Shown: positions 25,801 through 32,911 of the stretch, piece after piece
How the letters are laid out: each line of letters starts with the position of its first letter
Numbering within the stretch: position 1 is the first letter of the stretch
NCBI RefSeq assembly: GCF_050436995.1
Contig: NC_134746.1
Span: 12,832,501 to 12,896,500 of the forward strand
Length of the DNA: 64,000 bases
Direction of reading: 5' to 3'
Origin: Anticarsia gemmatalis
Lineage: Eukaryota; Arthropoda; Insecta; Lepidoptera; Erebidae
The notes under the pieces: generated by a model
What the model was told of the DNA's origin: nothing
Seen by the model: the letters and a program-made list of their open reading frames with translations, nothing else
Databases searched by the model: none
Translations under genes and position numbers: made by a program

Positions 25801-27266
25801 CACAAGCACTGGAGGCTACCTCACAACCGGAGGAACAGAGACCACAGACGCCGGAGCGACTCAGTCCTCGAGCGGAGATGAGGCTGGCGCTGGACCAGGG
25901 GAAGGACATGCTGGCCGACCAGGAGCCGGCATGGGTACGTCGGGTAAGTTTAACAAATCCACATAACTTTTTTTAACCCCTCACTGTCTCAATGCTGGCC
26001 AAAGGTCTCTCGTACGAGGTCACAATTATACTTTTACTTAATAATGGTTGAAAACTACCGAGTATATATAAAAAGATAGGAGTACATTAGAGGGATAGAA
26101 ATAAGCCGTAAACAAGCAAGCAGTATGCTAATCAAGACATAAGAGTGCAAGGAAATTGCTGTTCGAAAATACTGTTTTATAGTTTTTCTCTAGTTTAAAC
26201 TATAGATCTAGAGTAGGACTAAAACTTAAACAAAACTGTTAGCTCAAATAATAGGGTTACTAAATGAAACTGATCTGATTGTGTGGCTCCAGGGTGGCGG
26301 GTCCGACCCCTGGTCGTTTCGCGCTGCGTGCCAACGCTCGCTGCTGCGGCGCGTGGCGAGCGCCGACGCAGTGACGCTGTGCCGCGCGCACCCGCGCCGC
26401 ACCGTCCCGCATACTACTTCGCGCAATTCTGTATATGCCTGGAAGGGTAAGTGCTAAGTACTCTTAATACAGCAGTCTATACCACTTGACAGAGAAGTCA
26501 TATCTATGAATACAAGTTCTAAGAGACCTTTTACAAACGCTATCAGCGTTTTTTAGTGATAGTTCATTTTAAAGCGACTTAACCATGAATATGTCTAAGC
26601 GTTCTTCAAAAACCTTTAAAAGCCCTTATTGCACTAAAAGCCCTTATTAAACAATGCACTATCGGCGGTCCTTTGTGACAAGATCATGGATGTGAATGAT
26701 ACAAAGGAATTTTATACGGATCGAAACAAGTGGCGTTCTTTGGTCTCTGTATACCCCTACGAGCAAAAGGCGTGATTTTATGTATGTGCGTACTATCTAA
26801 TGCTAATACTGAACATTGTCTAGTTCCAGAAAACGAGAAACTTATGGAGATGGAGCAACTGGCACGAGCGGAAGTTCAGACGATGCGTTCGCGGACGCGC
26901 TCTCTATGCCAGAACGGGAAGATGTGAGTATACGCACTCATACCATATTTAGCAGTAGGTATATTAGTATTTATTTATCCATAATTGGTATTTTATTGTA
27001 TTTACGAGAAACTAATATTGACCACAATAGACAATAGAGTGCAGGCCCCAGTGACGTTCCCTGTAAGAGACTAACTCAAAGGCTTTCAATGAGATATTTT
27101 ATGCTAACTGTTTGACAGAATGGGTTTCCTCCGTCGCCGCGCATCGTCCGATAGCCCGCGGCGCGAGCCGTTCATAGTGACGGCTACTCGGCCGTTCTCC
27201 CCGCGGCGCACGACCGTGAGCAACAACGGCTATTACAAGATATGCTTTGTCAATGGCTATGTGTGA
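7220..27266 (+). CDS. C2-PDZ-DH-PH Rho guanine nucleotide exchange factor, long isoform, 5' incomplete
   Basis: Predicted to activate Rho-family GTPases. Exons: 7220-7455, 7649-7832, 9979-10164, 10445-10697, 12492-12716, 13107-13265, 13577-13795, 14074-14187, 14474-14684, 14965-15118, 15245-15350, 17781-17939, 18033-18188, 18258-19430, 19503-19573, 19653-19759, 20092-20242, 21269-21428, 22630-22748, 23152-23251, 23935-24055, 24883-25008, 25254-25400, 25789-25943, 26293-26446, 26824-26923, 27119-27266. All junctions are GT..AG with matching phases and give 1730 codons plus TGA. The order is C2 end, PDZ, DH, PH, then about 1050 residues of low-complexity Ser/Pro/acidic tail. The start codon lies upstream of the window or in an unseen exon. 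The join 15350 to 17781 uses an internal donor (CAG/GTATCC) and is the least certain; the tail exons could otherwise belong to a neighbouring gene. The orthologue was not identified. Confidence 0.82.
8637..8716 (-). mobile_element. tRNA-headed SINE fragment
   Basis: On the minus strand the head reads GCTCCGTGGCGTAGTGG (box A region) and ends with a box B-like GGTTCGATATCC about 45 bases on. The body is missing, so this is a 5' fragment. The same head type occurs at 22329, 52195 and 58522. Confidence 0.65.
9680..9863 (-). mobile_element. 5'-truncated SINE of the 45907 family
   Basis: Reverse complement of the 3' two thirds of the SINE at 45907-46228, including the CCCACTGC-GGGCAAGGGTC block and the AAACCTTGCATGCCTAAA block. 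It ends in a run of T on the + strand, i.e. a poly(A) tail on its own strand. It lies in the intron before the PDZ exon. Confidence 0.8.
9979..10697 (+). CDS. GEF exons 3-4: PDZ domain and Pro-rich linker
   Basis: Exons 9979-10164 and 10445-10697. The PDZ domain begins LVRGTGGGFGFTVVW, where GFGF is the carboxylate-binding loop (canonical GLGF). It continues with GGSAERAGLRAGD, the conserved turn before the second strand pair, and ends QMLNIETFRRV in the next exon. PDZ domains bind C-terminal peptides and would localise the exchange factor, for example to junctions or synapses. After the domain comes a Pro/Ala/Ser linker. The donor GAG/GTCGGT at 10697 is weak. If it is not used, the frame reads on for seven codons to TAA at 10719-10721, giving a form with C2 and PDZ but no DH-PH. 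Confidence 0.85.
12492..14187 (+). CDS. GEF exons 5-8: DH (RhoGEF) domain
   Basis: Exons 12492-12716, 13107-13265, 13577-13795 and 14074-14187. The DH domain is all-helical and catalyses GDP release from Rho-family GTPases. Region CR1 is visible as LLAVVAREQHYATCL, with the conserved Glu before the H-Y pair. Then come LFQNVEEIFRLSEDIL and the helix VYLQKTPVFLSLYKKYC. CR3 reads DITSLVHKPLEQFRELLRLM. It keeps the KP pair but not the usual Q-R after P-V, so it diverges from a canonical DH. The domain ends within the exon at 14074-14187. Confidence 0.88.
12889..12952. repeat. Perfect hairpin, 30-bp arms, loop CAAT
   Basis: Arms 12889-12918 and 12923-12952 are exact reverse complements around a 4-base CAAT loop. 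It lies in the intron between DH exons 12492-12716 and 13107-13265 and directly abuts a second hairpin with the same loop. Confidence 0.95.
12953..12996. repeat. Perfect hairpin, 20-bp arms, loop CAAT
   Basis: Arms 12953-12972 and 12977-12996 are exact reverse complements around CAAT. It starts at the base after the first hairpin ends; the stem sequence is unrelated to the first. Confidence 0.95.
14474..15118 (+). CDS. GEF exons 9-10: PH domain
   Basis: Exons 14474-14684 and 14965-15118. Strand order fits a PH domain following DH: RQWIFGGELSRVEGRAV, then RPYWALLFSDLLLFAT, a basic-rich strand, FRLILGRTGG, and a C-terminal helix LKAVWQSLLQRQI. In RhoGEFs this domain packs against DH and may bind phosphoinositides. 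Spacing to the DH exons is as expected, which makes the DH-PH tandem secure. Confidence 0.88.
15245..15875 (+). CDS. GEF alternative terminal exon (short isoform, stop at 15873)
   Basis: The exon opens in phase with 14965-15118 and stays open to TGA 15873-15875. It is GC-rich and encodes a Ser/Pro-rich segment ending RPTPPAYLEL. Used as a terminal exon it gives an isoform of about 856 visible residues ending soon after the PH domain. An internal phase-0 donor after 15350 (CAG/GTATCC) allows splicing to 17781 for the long form. The codon quality after 15350 argues that the full exon is translated in some transcripts. Confidence 0.72.
16735..16740 (+). terminator. Poly(A) signal AATAAA of the short GEF isoform
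   Basis: Canonical AATAAA about 860 bp after the TGA at 15873-15875, at the end of an AT-rich stretch without exons. It suits the 3' end of the short isoform. The sequence 15876-17780 is therefore 3' UTR of the short form and intron of the long form. Confidence 0.45.
17781..19430 (+). CDS. GEF tail exons 12-14, Ser-rich with small Cys cluster
   Basis: Exons 17781-17939, 18033-18188 and 18258-19430, all phase 0 at both ends. The last is the longest exon of the gene (391 codons). No known domain is recognised. The segment is rich in Ser, Asn, Lys and Pro and looks disordered. It has a short Cys group VCRQCHKKC followed about 40 residues later by ACSANC, a possible metal site but not a known finger. 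A helical, hydrophobic patch near its end reads LELGPLMLMGLSAINPAAHL. All exons are bounded by clean GT..AG signals. Confidence 0.72.
19503..25943 (+). CDS. GEF tail exons 15-24
   Basis: Exons 19503-19573, 19653-19759, 20092-20242, 21269-21428, 22630-22748, 23152-23251, 23935-24055, 24883-25008, 25254-25400 and 25789-25943. Every junction keeps phase, which ten chance exons would not do. The most structured part is the exon at 20092-20242, with SGAAGGIMGWTARAGSFVVE and IFSYTES, continuing into CLGVSDWKSAIG. The rest is acidic, Ser/Pro/Gly-rich and probably disordered. Function is not recognised. Confidence 0.68.
19785..20027 (-). mobile_element. 5S rRNA-derived SINE, copy 2
   Basis: Same family as 6161-6404 and in the same orientation, with diverged bases. 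It lies in the intron between GEF exons 19653-19759 and 20092-20242, close to the acceptor of the latter. Confidence 0.8.
20597..20636 (+). CDS. Possible alternative terminal exon of the GEF
   Basis: An acceptor AAATTAG precedes a short frame that joins in phase to the donor at 20242. It reads RWKSSRCSKTNER and stops at TGA 20634-20636. The following kilobase is AT-rich and UTR-like, with AATAAA-like motifs. The frame is short and another frame is also open, so this is tentative. Confidence 0.35.
21764..22293. repeat. Cluster of TACTGTGT / ACACAGTA motifs ending in a 30-bp palindrome
   Basis: At least ten exact or near copies of TTACTGTGTTGTAAC-like motifs occur in both orientations in about 530 bp of intron. 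The cluster ends with a perfect 30-bp palindrome at 22264-22293 built from the same motif (ACACAGTAAC, centre TTAA, then its complement). It has no coding frame. It could be subterminal repeats of a DNA transposon or a locally amplified motif. Confidence 0.75.
22329..22537 (+). mobile_element. tRNA-headed SINE
   Basis: Head CCTCTACGGCGCAGTGGTTG (box A) with box B-like GGATTCGATTTCC, then a body and a T/A-rich end near 22537. It sits in the intron just before GEF exon 22630-22748. Confidence 0.65.
26293..27266 (+). CDS. GEF final exons 25-27 of the long isoform
   Basis: Exons 26293-26446, 26824-26923 and 27119-27266 encode a basic, Arg/Ser-rich C-terminus. It includes a helix ENEKLMEMEQLARAEVQTMR and ends KICFVNGYV before TGA 27264-27266. 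The last exon has a GT just before the stop (GGCTAT/GTGTGA) that would allow splicing to 28496. Confidence 0.72.
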
Positions 27267-28008
27267 GCACCGCACACCCGGCTTATCTGTGCCAATCAGC
27301 TGGATTTAAACGTTTGTGGGAAGTTTTTTCATTGGTTCTTCATTTATTTCTTAACTGACACTATCTCTGTCTACTGCCGTTTCTTCTTCTGCAGGATGGT
27401 GAAATTAAGTGGTGCGGGTTAAAGATATGCCAATAGTGTAGGATACGAAAGTTGATATAGATGAAGAAACTTCCTATGTAGTGTGTACACGAAATATAAT
27501 AAGATGTGACGAGTGGGATCTGATGGTAGTCGAGGGGTTTCAAAGTCTGCCTTCCAAATTAGCCCCAAAAATAACGTTCATTAACTTTTAGATAAAGCGA
27601 ACTCTAGATACGAGTCTAATAGCAAGGCTAGGAGCTAAAATTAATTGTTAAAATGTATCGAAAATGTCTTAAAATATTGGTAAAGTAAAAATTTGTCGCA
27701 ATCGTAAAATCGTGAGTGTGATTATAAACCTAATATACGAAGTAGTAAAATATAATATATTGTTTAAAGACAATTCAGTCAATGTTTTTCTAAATTGGCC
27801 AATGAAATTGCCTTTCTTTAAAAGTAAATTTTTAGATTTTTGAAACGATATTGTTATATTAGTAATATAAAAAACATTTTAGTGAAAAATATTCCATGTT
27901 TTTAACCTTTAGCTATGTCGTAAGAATATTACCGTTCGGTATAATGTTATTATTGTGATTGTCTTGGCACTAAGCTCATGTCAATTTGTTCTCTGCTTAA
28001 CACTTAGT

Positions 28009-28014
28009 AATAAA
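28009..28014 (+). terminator. Poly(A) signal AATAAA of the long GEF isoform
   Basis: AATAAA about 740 bp after the stop at 27264-27266, in AT-rich DNA. A likely 3' end for the long form. Confidence 0.5.
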
Positions 28015-28495
28015 GTTTAAATCCAGCTTTCAGATATGCTAAATTTGTTTTTTGTTATTTGTTGAACTGATCTGTCCATTTTGATTGGAACGAGTGTTCT
28101 CGAAAATATATTTTTAATAAAATATCATTGCGCTTTTCATTCTTCATCCTGCAGCTTAGCTGATCCTTCCTTCATTTCAAACACTCCTTCATTTTGTTCA
28201 ATGCTAACTAAGCCGTCCACTTCCACTTCTAGATTTTTATTGCTCTTAGATTTTGCTAAGCTAGTCTTCTTATTAATATAAAATAAAATAAATCACGCAG
28301 TTTATTATACCACTAGATAACCTTACACAAATAAATAGTTTGAAGTACCGGGTTATTTCAGTACCTGCAAGTACGCAGGTACACAATTTGATGAAACTTG
28401 AGCACAAAAATACAATAACCCTGTATTTTATTTCACTGAAAACCCAGAACACTGAATCACAGTAGAATCCCACAAATAATTTAATATTCTTACAG

Positions 28496-28573
28496 GAAAA
28501 ACAATTCGAGAAAAGATTCTGGAAACAAGTGACTAGAAGACGTCAATCACTCGGATCTATCAGTCAGATATGA
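28496..28573 (+). CDS. Alternative terminal exon, 25 codons, downstream of the GEF
   Basis: Acceptor TTCTTACAG at 28495 precedes a phase-0 frame EKQFEKRFWKQVTRRRQSL, then GSISQI and TGA 28571-28573. It would join in phase to a donor inside the last GEF exon (27260) or to the phase-0 donor at 25943. The basic helical peptide looks coding. RRRQSL is a basophilic-kinase-like site. An AATAAA follows at 28875-28880. It may instead be the end of another + strand transcript. Confidence 0.5.
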   Translation, partial: EKQFEKRFWKQVTRRRQSLGSISQI

Positions 28574-28874
28574 ACGAGAGACGAGTAAAGACAATCGTAA
28601 CAAGTGTTCATTTGTAGACCTTCACACTATAGATGTAGAACATTCAATATTAGAGACTGTTAACTTAAATGGTCTGAGTGCGGACCACGAGACGTGAGAC
28701 GACTACCAAGTGCGATGTGTTAAAGTTAGACGTATGGATAATGAAGTTAAGGAATGCCAAAAGATGCCAGATATATGCCAAAATACTGACAAAAGGGACC
28801 TGTCAATACTTCATATCTTAGATTCATCGTGTTTATAGTACATAACACTGAAATAGGCCTAATTGTTGACTGTA

Positions 28875-28880
28875 AATAAA
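28875..28880 (+). terminator. Poly(A) signal AATAAA after the 28496 exon
   Basis: Canonical AATAAA about 300 bp after the TGA of the 25-codon exon. Confidence 0.45.
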
Positions 28881-29441
28881 GAGCTGTTTATTTCTCAATA
28901 TAGCTGTACAAATAGATCTATTTGTAACTGAGCTTGATAGAAAATGTAAAATATGTGATAGGTTACGATACTGTTTTAATTGTCTTGTAAATTGTTACAT
29001 TTGAAACATGATGTAAATTTGTTTTTTCATAACTATTGTAATATATTTTTTCTCGACTTTGTATTCTATGTCCATTTTGTCCTTTGATATGTGTATCGCT
29101 TCATTTTATATGTAGCACGATTTTTAGATGAATCTTTTATGTGTTGTACACACTAGCAGTGAAATTGTTCCTGATATTATGATACTCTATACCTGTAGGT
29201 CTTTTGTAAATAATGGACGTCTATAAATATGAATTTGAGTTTATTCCCTTGATTTGTATTCTTTTAGAAATATGCAACTAGCCGCTTCAACAACGGTATC
29301 AATCCCTCAACGCTTTTATAGAACTAGAGGTCAATAGTCATGTGACAAATATGAATAAAAGACGTTACACTGTACACATTCTATGAATACAGTATGACTC
29401 TGTACAAACATTCATTTATATAAGTAGTAATTATTACTTAC

Positions 29442-30010
29442 GCGTACGCTGGAGCAACAGCGGCAATATTTTCGGCGCCAGCGCGGATAGTTCACTAATA
29501 ACATCTCATTACCCACTTATGAGTTATTGTTACATATTTAATCACTAGTTATTTAATCACTTGCAGCGAATTACTTGGAAAAACAATGCACATAATTAAA
29601 ATCCAAGGAACGTATCACCGACATCGCGAATACAACACAAACACTCACTACCTTATAATGATAAACTGTCAACAAAACTATGGCGTCCATAATCGCAATA
29701 GGCAAACTTTTAAATACACGACAGCAATCATTACTATTTAATTTAACTAAAAATTAATAAAAAAAACAATAAATAAACGTCCCATATGCGAAAGATTAAC
29801 TTAAATTCGACTTTTTAGCGCGCGATATTTTTCGGTAACTGTATCAAAGGCACAGATTCGCGCGGTACTGGCGGGATCATAATAGTAAGTACCTACATCA
29901 AAACAGTGCGCGCGTCGCGCGTCGCGTGCGCCACCCAATAGCAGAGTCGCTAGGAAAGAGAGGCTTTCTTCCTCTTTTCCTATTGGCCAGTGCCTTATCA
30001 TTCGTTCTTT
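29442..30010 (-). promoter_or_regulatory. CpG-rich patch with CCAAT boxes and a minus-strand donor
   Basis: Against an AT-rich background this patch has runs of GCGCGC and CGCGTCGCGCG (29815-29940), a CCAAT on the + strand near 29934 and an inverted CCAAT (ATTGG) near 29983. Downstream on the minus strand a GC-rich piece ends in a strong donor CGC/GTAAGT at 29442. This pattern suits a minus-strand promoter and a non-coding first exon. No downstream exon was identified, so the transcript is unknown; it would run antisense to the GEF gene. Confidence 0.3.
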
Positions 30011-30610
30011 TTTCAATTTCATTGATTTGAATATCATGTGACTCGTGAGTGACCAACTTTTGCTAAATTTAAAAACGTACAGGCTATAAAAATTTGTTTA
30101 TAAACTAAATCAATCATTCGGTATTTAATAATAATAGGAATGGTTGTATTTCATATGTCTAGGGACCTCTAGCCCTACCCATATGTTGAAAGATAATGCC
30201 CTAGTAGCGGCTCGTTGTATATAGAGGTTGAATATATACTTTTTTATGTATTTCTCTCCTAATGTTCTATTCTGGTGTGTACAATTCTTTAGACGAAAAA
30301 GTATTCATATTACCAAATATGTATCAAATTAGTGAAATCGCAAAACGACAATGCTTTATTGAGTTCCTAAATGGAAAAATTATAGTGAAATTTTTAAACG
30401 AAAATATGTAATTATATTTATTTTGTAGATAAATTGTAATGATCGTCGAATTTATTAATTTTAAATTCATTGTAACGAATAGTGTTTTAAAATTATGATT
30501 TAGTTCATTTCTTTGATTTCGATGATTCAGAATAAATAATGATTGAATATTTCGAAAGTGTTATTTTGTGGTGTCTTTGTTTGAAACAGGAAAGTTTTCA
30601 TTCATGTATT

Positions 30611-30874
30611 GATCATTGAGGCGCCCGTAGCCAGTTGCGCTCACCGGTCGGTAAACGATCTGTGGGTTAAGCAACCTTTGGCGCGGTCACTCCATAGATG
30701 GGTGACCACATAGTGGTATTTCAAGTGGGCGTCTCCGTGCTTCGGAGGGCACGTTAAAAGTCGGTCCCGGTTGCTATCTTCTACGATAATAGTCGTTAAG
30801 CCATGTCAAAGGCCTTCGGGCGGCTTGAACAACTTTGACACTAGGTTGACCACTAACCATGTGACAAGAAGAAG
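30611..30874 (+). mobile_element. 5S rRNA-derived SINE, copy 3, with target duplication
   Basis: Head has GGTTAAGCAACC, GGCGCGGTCA and GATGGGTGACC, in the order of box A, intermediate element and box C of 5S rRNA. The tail ends in AAGAAGAAG. Flanking ATTCATGTATT at 30600-30610 and 30875-30885 is an 11-bp target duplication, which shows insertion by retrotransposition. Confidence 0.88.
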
Positions 30875-31195
30875 ATTCATGTATTAATTAATGGTGGGCA
30901 TGTAAATACATATGGTGAGGTTTGTCACAGAGCGAATCGGTCGGTAAGTATAGATACTTAGTAACATACACCATTGAACTGAAAATTCAATGACACGTAA
31001 CTTTGACGTTATCCTTACAATAATAAAGAACACAGCCCATCTAATAACTCATACAACAACTCTCTAACTAACGATTTTAAACTGTCGCGACTTGTACACA
31101 TAATATTATAATGTAAGGGATTTGAACAAATGAGGTATTCTAACCTTAAATTATCAATCGCAATTAAAACCCGTTACAGTTTTTAGTTTTTTTTT

Positions 31196-31283
31196 TAGTT
31201 TAAAAAGACAACTCCCGCACTAAGAATTGCTCTTGTGTCGCGGGGACTTTTACAAACATACAAACAACGGACACAAAGCTCAA
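31196..31283 (-). mobile_element. SINE body fragment
   Basis: The minus strand carries GTGTCCGTTGTTTGTATG, TTTGTAAAAGTCCCCGCG and ACACAAGAGCAATTCTTA. The same body follows the SINE interrupted by the transposon at 52266-55036, and a piece recurs near 58568. The head is missing. Confidence 0.6.
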
Positions 31284-31429
31284 CCTCTCTATAACTCTCT
31301 AACTAATTGAATGAAATAATTTATTTCGTACTGACTTATCGACGTAATGTACATAACATGATGTTTAATGTAGAGAATCAAAAGTATTAGCTAGATGTTA
31401 GTTGAGTTGATTAAAACATCATAACTTCA

Positions 31430-31520
31430 ACCTGAGTCAGTCTGCGACCACGGCCAGTGAAACTGCGCCGAAACGTCAGGTATTCTAAAGTAAAAAATTC
31501 GTCGCGTTAATTCGCATATT
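31430..31520 (+). repeat. Interspersed repeat, copy 1 (CTGCGCCGAAACGTCAGGTATT)
   Basis: About 90 bp shared with 51028-51132, including GACCACGGC, TGCGCCGAAACGT, AGGTATT and GCGTTAATTC. Element class is not identified. Confidence 0.6.
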
Positions 31521-31679
31521 GTATTGTACTGTACGTATTACAACCTTGTGAAGGAACGAGGTGATCATGTTCCTCCAACACAAAGGGAGGATCCTCCGAC
31601 CAGGCGAGGTGATCATGCCTGGTGGGCTCTTAACACAAATAAAACAACGGACACCGTTTTCCAAAATAAATCAATTCAT

Positions 31680-32911
31680 ATAAAAATGTTAAGGTACGTA
31701 TATTTATTATCAAAATACAATCAATTCACAATGTAAACACATCTACATTAAAATTCAATTTTAATTGATACAAAAAATATTAGATATTTTCATCAACTTA
31801 GCACCACGGTTATCTACTGGAGACAATATGATTAATAAATTGTACATTCGTTTAAGCATATAAAAAATGGTCAAAAAATATTTAAAAAATCATATTGTTA
31901 AACAATATTTTCATCCTCAAATACAATATTTTTATCTCCAGTTAATCGTTACGACCACTAATTGAGCACACCATGCACTGTCCCTTTGCCCTTTATATCC
32001 CACACGTACATAGCAATCAAGGCAAGAAATATTTAAAAAGGCTCACTAGAAAAAAAGGCCTTTTAAAATGACTTAGAACGAATCGAAGAGATATAGTCGT
32101 GAGCCATCTTGCCTCGACTGCTAGGTTTAAAAACATTCTTCGCCTTATATTATAAACTATTTACAACCTAATATTAGTATTGGCAGAAAAAAAGCTAAAC
32201 TTCATTCGAACAAAAAAAAAGATTCCGTAGAATTGAGAACCTACTCTTTTTTTGAAGTCGGTTAAGAAGATTAAAAAAGCAAAATAGTTACGATTTACAT
32301 AAAATACAGTAAAATATTTATGAATAGTTCCAGATTGTTAGGAAGCATTACAATTCATTTTGGCACGTTGTTAGTTAAAATTATATTTAATGAACGTTTT
32401 TAATGTAGCTTAAATATAACTAGTTGACCTTGTAAAATATTTATTATTTAAAATAATGGTATATTTTTTAATTGTCGTCGTAATATAAATATTAAAATGA
32501 TGGTATTGTTCTTACGACATATTAAACGTAAAAAATAATCCACTCTACAATGTTTTCTAAAAACATTTAGATGTAAAAAGAATCTTTACTTTTTAAAAGT
32601 ATTCACAGAAGTTGAAAATCGCCGATCCAATAATATTTTTTTATAAAAATACATTTAATTATATTATTATGTCACATAAAGATATTAGTCACAAATGGAC
32701 GGAATTTCGCTAAAAACTAACAAATATGGAATGTACTGAACAATAAAAAGGCAGTGAAAATTGACTTTGAGCATTAAAACTTCGAAAAAATTGAAATTCC
32801 AAATAATTTGCTTGTACATTTTTCTAAATAAAATCATTTCACTATTTTAAGTACAACGCCATCTGTTGTCCGTTCCGTGACTCACTAAGTGCTGACTCTC
32901 GTTAACGTTGT
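31680..32911 (-). other. Probable 3' UTR of the ZP gene
   Basis: AT-rich with no reading frame. AATAAA on the minus strand overlaps the stop codon itself (32911-32916) and recurs downstream, for example at 31703-31708. The true cleavage site cannot be fixed from sequence. Confidence 0.4.
32205..32270 (+). repeat. Lepidopteran repeat tail
   Basis: Contains GATTCCGTAGAATTGAGAAC and TTTTTTTGAAGTCGGTTAA, a tail I recognise from common lepidopteran interspersed repeats. It lies in the probable 3' UTR of the ZP gene. Confidence 0.4.

Larger units (their letters stand above)
28881..31195. other. Spacer between the two converging genes
   Basis: AT-rich DNA with no protein-coding exon recognised. 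It contains the GC-rich patch at 29442-30010 and a 5S-type SINE at 30611-30874, listed separately. Confidence 0.55.
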
